NCBI GenBank assembly: GCA_003674045.1
Contig: PENC01000012.1
Span: 62,001 to 126,000, forward strand
DNA: 64,000 nt
Direction: 5' to 3'
From: Streptomyces griseocarneus
GTDB lineage: Bacteria > Actinomycetota > Actinomycetes > Streptomycetales > Streptomycetaceae
Positions 24,730-32,396 of this stretch are shown here, in pieces. How positions within the stretch are numbered: position 1 is the stretch's first letter; each line of letters begins with the position of its first letter. The notes under the pieces were generated by a model. The model was not told the DNA's origin. It ran no database searches and worked only from the letters and a program-made list of their open reading frames with translations. A program made the translations under genes and the position numbers.

Positions 24730-25401
24730 ATGAGTTCAATCCGTACCGCTCTGTGCGGCGCCGCGGTGGTCGCGGCCTGCGCGGTGCCCGCCGCACCTGC
24801 CTATGCATCGGGCAGCCTCGGCGACCTGGCCGTCCCCGCCGCCAAGGCGGCTCCGGCCACCGGCCACGACCGTGACTGCGACGAATGCGACGACCACGAC
24901 GGCTGGGGTCATGACCGCCATGACCACGACGGCCGCCACGACGGGCGTCACGACGGCCGCGACGACGACTGCGACGACGACGGCTGGGGCCACGACGGCC
25001 ACGACGGCTGGGGTCACGACGGTCACGACGGCCGCCACGACGGTCGCGACGACCACGGGCGCCACGACCACGACGGCCGCCACGACCACGACGGACGGGA
25101 GGACCACGGCCGCCACGACCACGACGGGCGTCACGACCACGACGGTCGCGAGGACCACGGGCGGCACGACCACGACGGGCGCCACGACGGCCGTCACGAC
25201 CACGAGGGGCGTCACGACCACGACGGCCGCGAGCACCGGCCGCACGGGCACGCCCACGCGGGTGGTGGCGCGACCGCGCTGATGGCCTCCTCGACGGAGT
25301 CCGGCACCGACACGCCCATCCTCATCCTGGCCGCGGGAGCGACGGCCGGCATAGCCGGTGGGATGTTCTGGTACCGCCGCCGGGCCGCCGCCAACAAGTG
25401 A
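24730..25401 (+). CDS. Secreted His/Asp-rich tandem-repeat protein with C-terminal membrane anchor
   Basis: 223 aa, ATG behind an ideal AAGGAGGT. There is a signal peptide (about 1-27, ending AYASG), then residues 45-172 made almost wholly of His, Asp, Gly and Arg in short repeats such as GRHDHDGREDHGRHDHDGR, with three cysteines near the beginning (DCDEC). The C-terminus has a hydrophobic segment (ILILAAGATAGIAGGMFWY) and an RRR tail, like a cell-wall sorting signal but without a clear LPxTG. A class F sortase gene follows 28 bases later. Binding of divalent metals is a natural inference from composition. I know no named family. Confidence 0.85.
   Translation: MSSIRTALCGAAVVAACAVPAAPAYASGSLGDLAVPAAKAAPATGHDRDCDECDDHDGWGHDRHDHDGRHDGRHDGRDDDCDDDGWGHDGHDGWGHDGHDGRHDGRDDHGRHDHDGRHDHDGREDHGRHDHDGRHDHDGREDHGRHDHDGRHDGRHDHEGRHDHDGREHRPHGHAHAGGGATALMASSTESGTDTPILILAAGATAGIAGGMFWYRRRAAANK
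24862..25250. repeat. Short-period repeats encoding the HD-rich region
   Basis: Units such as CACGACCACGACGGGCG and CACGACGGCCGC recur with changing third bases. An approximately 51-base unit encoding DHGRHDHDGRHDHDGRE occurs twice near 25.05-25.16 kb. The opposite strand also stays open through here, an artefact of the repeat composition. Unequal crossing-over would easily change repeat number. Confidence 0.8.
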
Positions 25402-25429
25402 CGGGATAGCGAACAGGTGAACAGGTGAC

Positions 25430-26122
25430 ATGTCAGAACCGCGCACAGGTGGCTTCACTACGCGCCTGCTGACAGGGGTGGCCTGGGCGGCCGTGCTGCT
25501 CGCCCTGTGCCTGTGCGGCAGTGGTGACACCGACGAGCCCACGGTCAAGGCCCGTAGGACCGGCGGCACCACGGCCAAGAGCCACCCTCCCGCGCACGGC
25601 CTGCCCCCGGCACACGAACCGCTGCCGGGGGCGGGCCCCCAGGGTCTGGCCATCAAGGCCATGGGGCTCAAGGCCCCCATCGAGGGGCACGGTCTCGACG
25701 CCCAGGGCGGGGTGGAGGCACCGCCGTACGAGCGGGCCAACGCCGTGTCCTGGTACCAGGACGGGCCCGAGCCCGGCAGCCCGGGCGTCGCCGTGCTCGT
25801 CGGGCACGTGGACACCACCCAGGCCCCGGCCGTCTTCTTCGAGCTGAGCAACATCAAGGCCGGCCAGAAGGTCAACGTCTCCCGCGCCGACGGCTCCACC
25901 GCGGAGTTCACGGTCGAGGAGGTCGCGCTCGTCCCGAACGACCACTGGGACGACGACAAGGTCTACGGGCCGCACGACCAGAACGACCCCGACCGCGCCG
26001 AACTCCGGCTCATCACGTGCGGCGGCGACTACGACAAGGCCGCGCACACCTACAAGGCGAACGTCGTCGTCTACGCCTACCTCACGGGCAGCGAGGAGCG
26101 GATGCGCGCCCCGCTGGCGTGA
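25430..26122 (+). CDS. Class F sortase
   Basis: 230 aa. An N-terminal membrane anchor (about 12-30, with cysteines in ALCLCG) and a Pro-rich linker precede the sortase domain. The catalytic His126 is in LVGHVDTT and Cys197 in LRLITCGGDYD. The expected arginine region reads HTYKANVVVYAYL, with Lys209 where an Arg might be expected. Class F sortases of actinobacteria are poorly characterised transpeptidases. It follows the HD-rich protein gene by 28 bases with no terminator between, so the two form an operon and the HD-rich protein is the best candidate partner. Confidence 0.92.
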   Translation: MSEPRTGGFTTRLLTGVAWAAVLLALCLCGSGDTDEPTVKARRTGGTTAKSHPPAHGLPPAHEPLPGAGPQGLAIKAMGLKAPIEGHGLDAQGGVEAPPYERANAVSWYQDGPEPGSPGVAVLVGHVDTTQAPAVFFELSNIKAGQKVNVSRADGSTAEFTVEEVALVPNDHWDDDKVYGPHDQNDPDRAELRLITCGGDYDKAAHTYKANVVVYAYLTGSEERMRAPLA

Positions 26123-26141
26123 GCGACGACCACAGGAAGGA

Positions 26142-26173
26142 CCTCCGGCCGGATGCGGAAATCCGGCCGGAGG
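26142..26173. terminator. Terminator after the sortase gene
   Basis: CCTCCGGCCGGAT pairs perfectly with ATCCGGCCGGAGG around GCGGAA, 20 bases after the sortase stop. It also lies beyond the end of the opposite-strand metallothionein-like gene, so it may serve both. Confidence 0.8.
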
Positions 26174-26203
26174 CTCCTTCATGAGTGATGCGCCCTCGGT
26201 CGG

Positions 26204-26308
26204 TCAGCTGCAGCCGCCGCCGCACTGGCAGGGCCCGCCGCTCTGGCAGCCGCACGAGCAGCCGGGACCACAGGTGCAGCCCGCCGCAGGGGCGTGGGTG
26301 TGGGTCAT
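26204..26308 (-). CDS. Metallothionein-like Cys-rich peptide
   Basis: 34 aa from ATG 26308, with GAGGAGGT ending 8 bases upstream. The peptide is MTHTHAPAAG then GCTCGPGCSCGCQSGG and PCQCGGGCS: eight cysteines in the last 25 residues in CxC and CxCxC spacing, plus two His near the start. This is the composition of a metal-thiolate peptide. It is not close in sequence to mycobacterial MymT, so family membership is by composition only. It sits tail-to-tail with the HD-rich protein/sortase operon and upstream of phoU. A longer in-frame start at 26422 lacks an equally good ribosome-binding site. Confidence 0.78.
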   Translation of the reverse strand: MTHTHAPAAGCTCGPGCSCGCQSGGPCQCGGGCS

Positions 26309-26431
26309 ATGCGGTACCTCCTCGAAGGTGGTCTGCTGGACCTCAGTCAAGAACCGCCCGCTACGCTCGTCAATGCCCCTCGCGTACGTATGTGCGGGCG
26401 TGTGGGGGGCGTGCGGAAGCACGCGCCCGCG

Positions 26432-27121
26432 TCACGCGCCGTCCACTGCGCCCGTACGCCCCTCGCCCTGCGTCAGCTCGTCCGCGTGCTCGCCGGTGAC
26501 CAGGTAGACGACCCGCTTGGCGACGGAGACCGCGTGGTCGGCGAAGCGCTCGTAGTAGCGCCCCAGCAGCGTCACGTCGACGGCCGTCTCGATGCCGTGC
26601 TGCCAGCGGTCGTCCATCAGGTGCTGGAAGAGCGTGCGGTGCAGCAGGTCCATCGCGTCGTCGTCCTGCTCCAGCTGGAGCGCCAGGTCGACGTCCTTGG
26701 TGATGATCACCTCGCCCGCCTTGGCCATCAGGCGCTGCGCGAGCTGGCCCATCTCCAGGATCGTGGCGTGCAGGTCGCGCGGCACCGCGGACTCCGGGAA
26801 CCGCAGCCTGCCCAGCTTGGCCACGTGCTGCGCGAGGTCGCCGGAGCGCTCCAGGTCCGCGCTCATCCGCAGGGAGGTCACCACGATCCGCAGATCCGTG
26901 GCGACCGGCTGCTGGCGCGCCAGCAGCGCGATGGCGCGTGCCTCCAGATCCCGCTGGAGGTCGTCGACCTTGGAATCGGCGGCGATCACCGACTCCGCCA
27001 GCTTGAGATCCGCGTCGAGGATCGCCGTGGTGGCGCGCCCGATCGCGGAGCCCACCAGCCGGGCCATCTCGACCAGGCCCTCGCCGATCGAATCCAGCTC
27101 CTCGTGGTACGCGTCCCGCAT
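26432..27121 (-). CDS. phoU: Phosphate signalling complex accessory protein
   Basis: 229 aa from ATG 27121 (MRDAYHEELDSIG) with AAGG six bases before; an upstream ATG at 27169 is less likely. Two PhoU helical repeats each have the metal-cluster pattern (residues in LRMSADLERSGDLAQHVAKL and GRYYERFADHAVSVAKRV). PhoU links the Pst transporter to the PhoR kinase and dampens the Pho response. It is divergent from phoR-phoP and shares their promoter region with a candidate PHO box. The C-terminal tail is short and acidic. Confidence 0.97.
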   Translation of the reverse strand: MRDAYHEELDSIGEGLVEMARLVGSAIGRATTAILDADLKLAESVIAADSKVDDLQRDLEARAIALLARQQPVATDLRIVVTSLRMSADLERSGDLAQHVAKLGRLRFPESAVPRDLHATILEMGQLAQRLMAKAGEVIITKDVDLALQLEQDDDAMDLLHRTLFQHLMDDRWQHGIETAVDVTLLGRYYERFADHAVSVAKRVVYLVTGEHADELTQGEGRTGAVDGA

Positions 27122-27202
27122 CCTGACCTTCTCTCCAAGTGAACGGTGGTTCTCGACCACCGGTGTCACCCACGTTCCGGCCGGAACGCTACGGCCCGCA
27201 GC

Positions 27203-27235
27203 CCCCGGGGTTAACCGGCACCGTCGTCAAGGTGA
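27203..27235 (-). promoter_or_regulatory. Candidate PHO box between phoU and phoR
   Basis: On the minus strand GTTCACCTTGA, CGACGGTGCCG and GTTAACCCCGG follow each other in 11-base steps; the outer two match the PhoP unit GTTCACC well, the middle one poorly. In S. coelicolor the phoU/phoRP intergenic region is a known PhoP target, which supports it. Confidence 0.6.
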
Positions 27236-27310
27236 ACTCTCGGCAACGTATGTTCGAGGGGGCCCTCTTTTGGCTGTGGAGCTGTCATCGGCCCCGCATA
27301 ACCTTGACCC

Positions 27311-28546
27311 ATGAACGTGAACGCGGCCGTCGCCGCAGCGGCAGCGATCGCCGGGTTGTGCACCGGCGTGATCGCCATGCTGGCGTTCCGCTGGAGCGAG
27401 CGCGACCAGGCACGGCCGACCCGCAGCTCACTCCACACGGACGCCGTGCTGCCCCCCGGCGTGGACACCGTGCTCTCCGTGCTGCGCTCCTCCGCCGTCG
27501 TCCTCGACGAGGCCGACTCCGTGGTCAAGGCCAGCTCCGCGGCGTACGCCCTCGGGCTGGTCCGCGGCGGCAAGCTGGCCGTCGAGCCGATGCTCCAGAT
27601 GGCCCGGGACACCCGCCGCGACGGTGAGATACGCCAGGTCGAGCTGGACCTCCCGCGGCGCGGCAGCGGGCGCGGCGACGCGCTCGCCGTCTCCGCCCGG
27701 GTCGCCCCGCTCGGCTCCCGGCTGGTGCTGCTGCTCGTGGAGGACCTCACCGAGGCCCGGCGCATCGAGGCCGTCCGGCGCGACTTCGTCGCCAACGTCA
27801 GCCATGAGCTCAAGACCCCCGTCGGCGCGCTCTCCCTGCTCTCCGAGGCCGTCATGGACGCCGCGGAGGACCCCGAGGCCGTCAACCGCTTCGCGGGCCG
27901 CATGCAGATCGAGGCGACCCGGCTCACCAACCTCGTCCAGGAGCTCATCGACCTCTCGCGGGTGCAGAACGACGACCCCCTGGAGGACTCCGAGCCCGTC
28001 CGGGTGGACGAGCTCGTCGCCGAGGCCATCGACCGCTGCCGCCAGCAGGCGGGCAGCAAGCAGATCACCATCGCCGCGGGCGGCACCGCCGACCTGCACG
28101 TCTGGGGCAACCGCGGCCAGCTCGCCGCCGCCCTGGGCAACCTCGTCGAGAACGCCGTCAACTACAGCCCGGCCCGCACCCGCGTCGGCATCGCGGCCCG
28201 GCACATCACCGCCCCCGGCGGCGACCTCATCGAGATCGCCGTCACCGACCAGGGCATCGGCATCTCGGAGAAGGACCGCGAGCGCATCTTCGAGCGCTTC
28301 TACCGCGTCGACCCCGCCCGCTCGCGTGCCACCGGCGGCACCGGCCTCGGTCTCGCCATCGTCAAGCACGTGGCCGCCTCGCACGGCGGGGAGGTCACGG
28401 TGTGGAGCGCCGAGGGCCAGGGCTCCACCTTCACGCTGCGGCTCCCCGAGGCGGGCTCGGTCCGGGACCGCGACCGGCGCAGGCCGCGCGGTGCCGACAA
28501 TTCCCTCATCGGCGGCCCCCTCCCCACCCCGGAGGTACTCCCGTGA
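27311..28546 (+). CDS. phoR: Phosphate-sensing histidine kinase
   Basis: 411 aa. A single N-terminal membrane segment (about 5-26) is followed by a short PAS-like region and the kinase core: H-box VANVSHELKTPVGAL (His165), N-box NLVENAVNYSP, and G-boxes VTDQGIGIS and GGTGLGLAIVKHVA. The absence of a large extracellular domain agrees with Streptomyces PhoR. It starts the phoR-phoP operon, with phoP 49 bases downstream, and is divergent from phoU. It phosphorylates PhoP under phosphate limitation. Confidence 0.97.
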   Translation: MNVNAAVAAAAAIAGLCTGVIAMLAFRWSERDQARPTRSSLHTDAVLPPGVDTVLSVLRSSAVVLDEADSVVKASSAAYALGLVRGGKLAVEPMLQMARDTRRDGEIRQVELDLPRRGSGRGDALAVSARVAPLGSRLVLLLVEDLTEARRIEAVRRDFVANVSHELKTPVGALSLLSEAVMDAAEDPEAVNRFAGRMQIEATRLTNLVQELIDLSRVQNDDPLEDSEPVRVDELVAEAIDRCRQQAGSKQITIAAGGTADLHVWGNRGQLAAALGNLVENAVNYSPARTRVGIAARHITAPGGDLIEIAVTDQGIGISEKDRERIFERFYRVDPARSRATGGTGLGLAIVKHVAASHGGEVTVWSAEGQGSTFTLRLPEAGSVRDRDRRRPRGADNSLIGGPLPTPEVLP

Positions 28547-28595
28547 CCCCCGTCCCCCCTGCTACCCCCACCATGACCCGACCGGAGGTCCGTCC

Positions 28596-29276
28596 GTGAC
28601 CCGTGTGCTCGTCGTCGAGGACGAGGAATCGTTCAGCGACGCGTTGTCCTACATGCTCCGCAAGGAGGGCTTCGAGGTCGCCATCGCGGCCACCGGGCCC
28701 GACGGGCTGGACGAGTTCGAGCGCAACGGCGCCGACCTGGTCCTGCTCGACCTGATGCTCCCCGGCCTGCCCGGCACGGAGGTCTGCCGTCAGCTGCGCA
28801 GCCGCTCGAACGTGCCGGTCATCATGGTGACCGCCAAGGACAGCGAGATCGACAAGGTCGTCGGCCTGGAGATAGGAGCCGACGACTACGTGACCAAGCC
28901 CTTCTCCTCCCGCGAGCTGGTCGCCCGCATCCGGGCCGTCCTGCGCCGCCGCGGCGAGCCGGAGGAGGTCGCCCCCGCGGCTCTCGAGGCCGGCCCCGTA
29001 CGCATGGACGTCGACCGGCACGTGGTCACCGTCGCGGGCGGCAAGATCGACCTGCCGCTCAAGGAGTTCGACCTCCTGGAGATGCTGCTGCGCAACGCGG
29101 GCCGTGTGCTCACCCGGATGCAGCTCATCGACCGGGTGTGGGGTGCCGACTACGTCGGTGACACCAAGACGCTCGACGTGCACGTCAAGCGGCTCCGGGC
29201 CAAGATCGAACCGGACCCGGGCGCGCCGCGCTACCTGGTGACGGTGCGGGGGCTGGGCTACAAGTTCGAGCCGTAA
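28596..29276 (+). CDS. phoP: Phosphate response regulator
   Basis: 226 aa from GTG 28596 with GGAGGT at 28584-28589. The receiver has VVEDEE, phospho-acceptor Asp52 in LLDLMLPGLPG and VTKPFSSRELVARI; the OmpR-type DNA-binding domain has LPLKEFDLLEMLLRNAGRV and the recognition helix TKTLDVHVKRLRAKI. PhoP binds GTTCACC direct repeats and controls phosphate uptake genes, antibiotic production and its own operon. Candidate targets in this window are ppk, phoU/phoRP and perhaps the 5'-nucleotidase gene. Confidence 0.97.
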   Translation: MTRVLVVEDEESFSDALSYMLRKEGFEVAIAATGPDGLDEFERNGADLVLLDLMLPGLPGTEVCRQLRSRSNVPVIMVTAKDSEIDKVVGLEIGADDYVTKPFSSRELVARIRAVLRRRGEPEEVAPAALEAGPVRMDVDRHVVTVAGGKIDLPLKEFDLLEMLLRNAGRVLTRMQLIDRVWGADYVGDTKTLDVHVKRLRAKIEPDPGAPRYLVTVRGLGYKFEP

Positions 29277-29282
29277 AGACGA

Positions 29283-29455
29283 GTGACCGGGGGCTCCGTC
29301 CCCGGACCCCGTTGTGGGCACAACCGGGAAGGTGGCGGGATCCGGGGCGAAGCCCCGGGCTCAAGGGGCGCGGGGAACTGCGCGGCCGCCCCCCCACCAA
29401 CCCGCAGCCGCCGCGCGCGGCGCAAGAGGCACATCGGTGGGCGCACCCGAAGAAA
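29283..29455. repeat. Interspersed repeat (types C and A)
   Basis: GGGGGCTCCGTCCCCGGACC, GTTGTGGGCACAACCGGG and GGGGCGAAGCCCCGGGCTC form type C. A reverse type A follows (AGGGGCGCGGGGAACTGCGC). Type C is related to the element inside the DUF397 frame at 2.6 kb and to 47.2 kb. Confidence 0.78.
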
Positions 29456-29468
29456 CGGGTTACCGAAA

Positions 29469-29495
29469 GGGCCCGGGAGCATCGCTCCCGGGCCC
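29469..29495 (-). terminator. Terminator of the lipoprotein gene
   Basis: GGGCCCGGGAGC and GCTCCCGGGCCC make a 12-bp perfect stem with a three-base loop; on the minus strand it is followed by TTTC. It lies 10 bases past the lipoprotein stop codon. Confidence 0.88.
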
Positions 29496-29505
29496 TCGGT
29501 GTCGG

Positions 29506-30261
29506 TCAGTGACCGGCGTGCTGCTGGCCGCCCTGGCCCTGCTGGCTGGCCTGCTGGCCGGTGCGGTTCTGCTGGGTGCCGGGGGTGCCGGGGGTGCCGG
29601 CCGGGTTCGAGGACGGGGTGGTGCCCGGCTCACCCGCGTCGGCCGCGCCCGGCTTGCCGGCCTGGCCGGTCTGGCCCGTCTGGCCGGCCTGACCACCAGG
29701 CTGGCCGGACGGCTGGCCGCTCGGCTTCGAGGACGCCGCGGGCGCCTCCGACTCCGGGCCCCACTCCTTGAAGAAGCTCTTCGCGGGGACGACGAAAGCG
29801 GCGATGCCGACCTCGCCCGTGTCGCTGAAGTCGAAGGTCAGCTTCTGCGAGGCGCCGTCCTTCAGCGCCTCGCGGGCGTTCTCCAGGACGGCGGAGGCGT
29901 TGCCCTTGCCGCCGAGGACCACGGCGCCGCCCGCGGGCACCACGAGCTTGCCGGAGCCACCCGCAGGGGTGATCTTCACGGCGGCGTTCCTGCCCGGGAT
30001 GGTGATCGCCTTGAGCGTCTGGTCCTTGCGGCCGTTGTTGAAGAGCTTGCCGGTGATCACGGCCGGGCCCTTGGACTCCAGGTCGGGCTGGGTGATCACG
30101 CTCATGTTCTGGAGCTTGATGTCGCCGACCTGGGTGGCGGCATTGTCCGGCTTGACCTCCAGCGTCTGCGCCTTGTTACCCGCCGCGCAGGCGGAGAGCG
30201 AGGCGATCGAGAGCACGAGGACGGAAGCGGCGAGAGCGCCGCGTCGAAGGCTGCTGCTCAC
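29506..30261 (-). CDS. DUF461-type lipoprotein
   Basis: 251 aa, GTG start with AAGGAG about 11 bases before. The signal sequence ends in a lipobox (SLSAC, Cys at about 25). Next is a beta-sandwich region of about 140 residues (VGDIKLQNMSVITQP, VITGKLFNNGRKDQTLKAI) like DUF461/PCuAC-related proteins. The Met/His copper motif of true PCuAC chaperones is not visible. The last 75 residues are Gly/Gln/Pro/Thr-rich and disordered. It is convergent with phoP and divergent from cdnL. The role is unknown; copper or assembly functions are only suggested by the fold. Confidence 0.85.
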   Translation of the reverse strand: MSSSLRRGALAASVLVLSIASLSACAAGNKAQTLEVKPDNAATQVGDIKLQNMSVITQPDLESKGPAVITGKLFNNGRKDQTLKAITIPGRNAAVKITPAGGSGKLVVPAGGAVVLGGKGNASAVLENAREALKDGASQKLTFDFSDTGEVGIAAFVVPAKSFFKEWGPESEAPAASSKPSGQPSGQPGGQAGQTGQTGQAGKPGAADAGEPGTTPSSNPAGTPGTPGTQQNRTGQQASQQGQGGQQHAGH

Positions 30262-30749
30262 GGCGGCGGCATCTCCTTGGACGAGGTAAGAGGTGTGTCA
30301 GCGCGCTTAGGTTACCCAGACCCCTCCGGGCCCTCGCACCCGACCCGCCCCCATGGTCAACTAGGCCCCGCTCGGCGGCATGGCCGAATATCCTCCTCGG
30401 GCTCCCGGCTTGATCCCGTAACGGGTGGTGCGCGGGTTTATCCGGCGTGAATGCGGAGCCTTCCGGGAAGATGTTCGGGAATTGATCAAGTCGCTGGTGA
30501 TCAATTCCGGAATCCGGGTGATGAAGTCCGTCCCGCCCCGAACGGAGTAGCGGAAGTCCGCCGACCGGACCCCGCCAAAACGGGACGTTCGACCGGTCGC
30601 GAGGCTCTCCGGGCGCCGGTAAGGTGCCTGTTTCTCCTCCCCCGAAGAACCGCTCCCACCTGCGAATACCCGCTTCCGGAACCCTCCCGCAGCACGTCAC
30701 GGTTGCTGTTGTCAAGCCCCGAGATACGCCCTGACCTGCGGAAACGCCA
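30262..30749. other. Intergenic region between lipoprotein and cdnL genes
   Basis: No gene was found in this 490-base stretch. It holds the lipoprotein promoter, a perfect palindrome GGAATTGATCA-N9-TGATCAATTCC at 30478-30508, and the upstream part of the cdnL control region. The palindrome is AT-rich for this genome and lacks a T-run, so it looks more like an operator than a terminator. Confidence 0.6.
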
Positions 30750-30778
30750 TTCAGAACGGACAGTTCCCGTGTTAGACT
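30750..30778 (+). promoter_or_regulatory. Promoter of cdnL
   Basis: TTCAGA, 17 bases, TAGACT: a fair vegetative (HrdB-type) promoter ending 28 bases before the cdnL start codon. GGAAGGGG at 30789-30796 is the ribosome-binding site. Confidence 0.55.
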
Positions 30779-30806
30779 GGATAGCCACGGAAGGGGTACC
30801 TGTCAC

Positions 30807-31289
30807 ATGACGTTCAAGGTTGGCGACACCGTGGTCTATCCCCATCACGGGGCCGCGCTGATCGAGGCCATCGAAACTCGCCAGATCAAAGGCGTGGACA
30901 AGACCTACTTGGTGCTGAAGGTCGCCCAGGGTGACCTGACGGTTCGGGTGCCGGCGGACAATGCGGAGTTCGTCGGTGTGCGCGATGTGGTCGGCCAGGA
31001 TGGGCTGGACCGGGTCTTCGAGGTGCTCCGCGCACCCTATGCGGAAGAGCCGACGAACTGGTCCCGCCGCTACAAGGCAAATCTCGAGAAGCTCGCGTCG
31101 GGTGACGTGATCAAGGTCGCCGAGGTCGTCCGTGACCTGTGGCGCCGCGAGCGTGAGCGCGGTCTCTCCGCCGGTGAGAAGCGCATGCTCGCCAAGGCGC
31201 GCCAGATCCTGGTCAGCGAGCTCGCTCTTGCCGAGAACACCAACGAGGACAAGGCGGAGGCCCTGCTCGACGAGGTCCTCGCCTCCTGA
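30807..31289 (+). CDS. cdnL: CarD/CdnL RNA polymerase-binding factor
   Basis: 160 aa. The N-terminal RNAP-interaction domain starts TFKVGDTVVYPHHGAALIEA, shared with Mfd; the C-terminal helical DNA-binding domain includes RRYKANLEKLASGD and the conserved Trp in VVRDLWRRERERGL. CarD stabilises the open promoter complex at vegetative promoters and is essential in mycobacteria. Its place next to ispD-ispF is conserved in actinobacteria. The length is normal. Confidence 0.96.
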   Translation: MTFKVGDTVVYPHHGAALIEAIETRQIKGVDKTYLVLKVAQGDLTVRVPADNAEFVGVRDVVGQDGLDRVFEVLRAPYAEEPTNWSRRYKANLEKLASGDVIKVAEVVRDLWRRERERGLSAGEKRMLAKARQILVSELALAENTNEDKAEALLDEVLAS

Positions 31290-31619
31290 CGCGGCGAAGG
31301 CCGCATCGCCGGGCGGGGACGCCCAGCGATGCCGGACGCGACGCAGCAGGTGCCGGACGTAAAGAAGTGCCGCGGTGCCCGCGTGATGACGAACACGTCA
31401 TCCGCCGGGCGCTGCGGCATCTTGCGCTCCGGGGTGGCGCCGAGGCGCCGATCGTTCATGCCGTGCCTGATGTGCCGGGCCCGGGCAGTCGACCGACCAG
31501 TTGTCACGGAAGGGGACTGGTCGGGGCGTCGTGCCCGGCACCACCCCAGCTCTGCGAGCGGGGGTACCTCCCAGGCCATACCCAATTCGGCTGAGGAAAC
31601 AAACCTGAACGCCTACGCA
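31290..31619. other. Intergenic region between cdnL and ispD
   Basis: This 330-base gap has no supportable gene. An open frame from 31329 is continuous with ispD but has no family-like sequence. A small stem GATGACG-AACA-CGTCATC lies at 31385-31402. GAGGAA at 31594-31599 is the only purine-rich site before ispD and is 20 bases from its ATG. Confidence 0.6.
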
Positions 31620-32396
31620 ATGTCTGATCGAGCCACCGTCGTCACTCCTTCGCGCACCGCCGCGGTGATCCCCGCGGCGGGCCGCGGCGTCCGCCTCGGC
31701 CCCGGTGCCCCCAAGGCCCTGCGTGCCCTGAACGGCACCCCGATGCTGGTCCACGCCGTACGGGCGATGGCCGCCTCCCGCGCCGTCTCCCTCGTCGTGG
31801 TGGTGGCCCCGCCGGACGGCGCCGCCGAGGTGCGCAACCTCCTCGACGCCCACCCGCTCGGCGGTCACACCCCCGCCGAGGTCCTCGTCGTACCCGGTGG
31901 GACGACCCGCCAGGAATCCGTACGGCTCGGCCTCGCGGCCCTGCCTGCCGACGTGGACGTCGTCCTCGTCCACGACGCCGCCCGCCCCCTCGTACCCGTC
32001 GACACCGTCGACACCGTGATCGCCACCGTGCGCGGCGGCGCTCCCGCCGTCGTCCCGGCGCTGCCGCTCGCGGACACCGTCAAGCAGGTCGAGCCGCGCA
32101 CCGGCGCCGCCGGTGAAGGCGGGCCGGAGCGCGTCACGGGCACGCCCGAGCGGGCGCTGCTGCGGGCCGTGCAGACGCCCCAGGGCTTCGACCGGCGCAC
32201 CCTCGACGCCGCCCACGAGAAGTTCGCCGGCGCGGAGGGCGAGGGCGCCACGGACGACGCGGGCATGGTCGAGCGCCTCGGTGAGCCCGTCGTGCTCGTC
32301 CCGGGCCACGAGGAGGCGTTCAAGGTGACCCGGCCGCTGGACCTCGTCCTGGCCGAGGCCGTACTCGCCCGGAGGAGGGCCACCGATGGCTTCTGA
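31620..32396 (+). CDS. ispD: 2-C-methyl-D-erythritol 4-phosphate cytidylyltransferase
   Basis: 258 aa from ATG 31620. The nucleotide-binding loop AAVIPAAGRGVRLGPGAPKA, VVPGGTTRQESVRLGL, VLVHDAARPLVP and AVQTPQGF are IspD signatures. It makes CDP-methylerythritol from MEP and CTP in the non-mevalonate isoprenoid pathway. The ribosome-binding site is unclear, so the exact start is less certain than the gene. Its end overlaps the ispF start by 11 bp, so the two are coupled. Confidence 0.95.
   Translation: MSDRATVVTPSRTAAVIPAAGRGVRLGPGAPKALRALNGTPMLVHAVRAMAASRAVSLVVVVAPPDGAAEVRNLLDAHPLGGHTPAEVLVVPGGTTRQESVRLGLAALPADVDVVLVHDAARPLVPVDTVDTVIATVRGGAPAVVPALPLADTVKQVEPRTGAAGEGGPERVTGTPERALLRAVQTPQGFDRRTLDAAHEKFAGAEGEGATDDAGMVERLGEPVVLVPGHEEAFKVTRPLDLVLAEAVLARRRATDGF

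Noticed and set aside
25050..25260. Regular short repeats that could look like a CRISPR array.
   Set aside because: They are in-frame coding repeats with no unique spacers of constant length and no cas genes.
24736..25959. Very long open frame on the minus strand opposite the HD-rich and sortase genes, with Val/Ala repeats.
   Set aside because: It mirrors the repeat codons of the plus-strand gene, lacks a ribosome-binding site and family likeness, and the plus strand has a perfect Shine-Dalgarno, signal peptide and anchor.
31329..31619. N-terminal extension of ispD by 97 codons.
   Set aside because: The sequence is Arg-rich and unlike IspD; the region reads as untranslated DNA.
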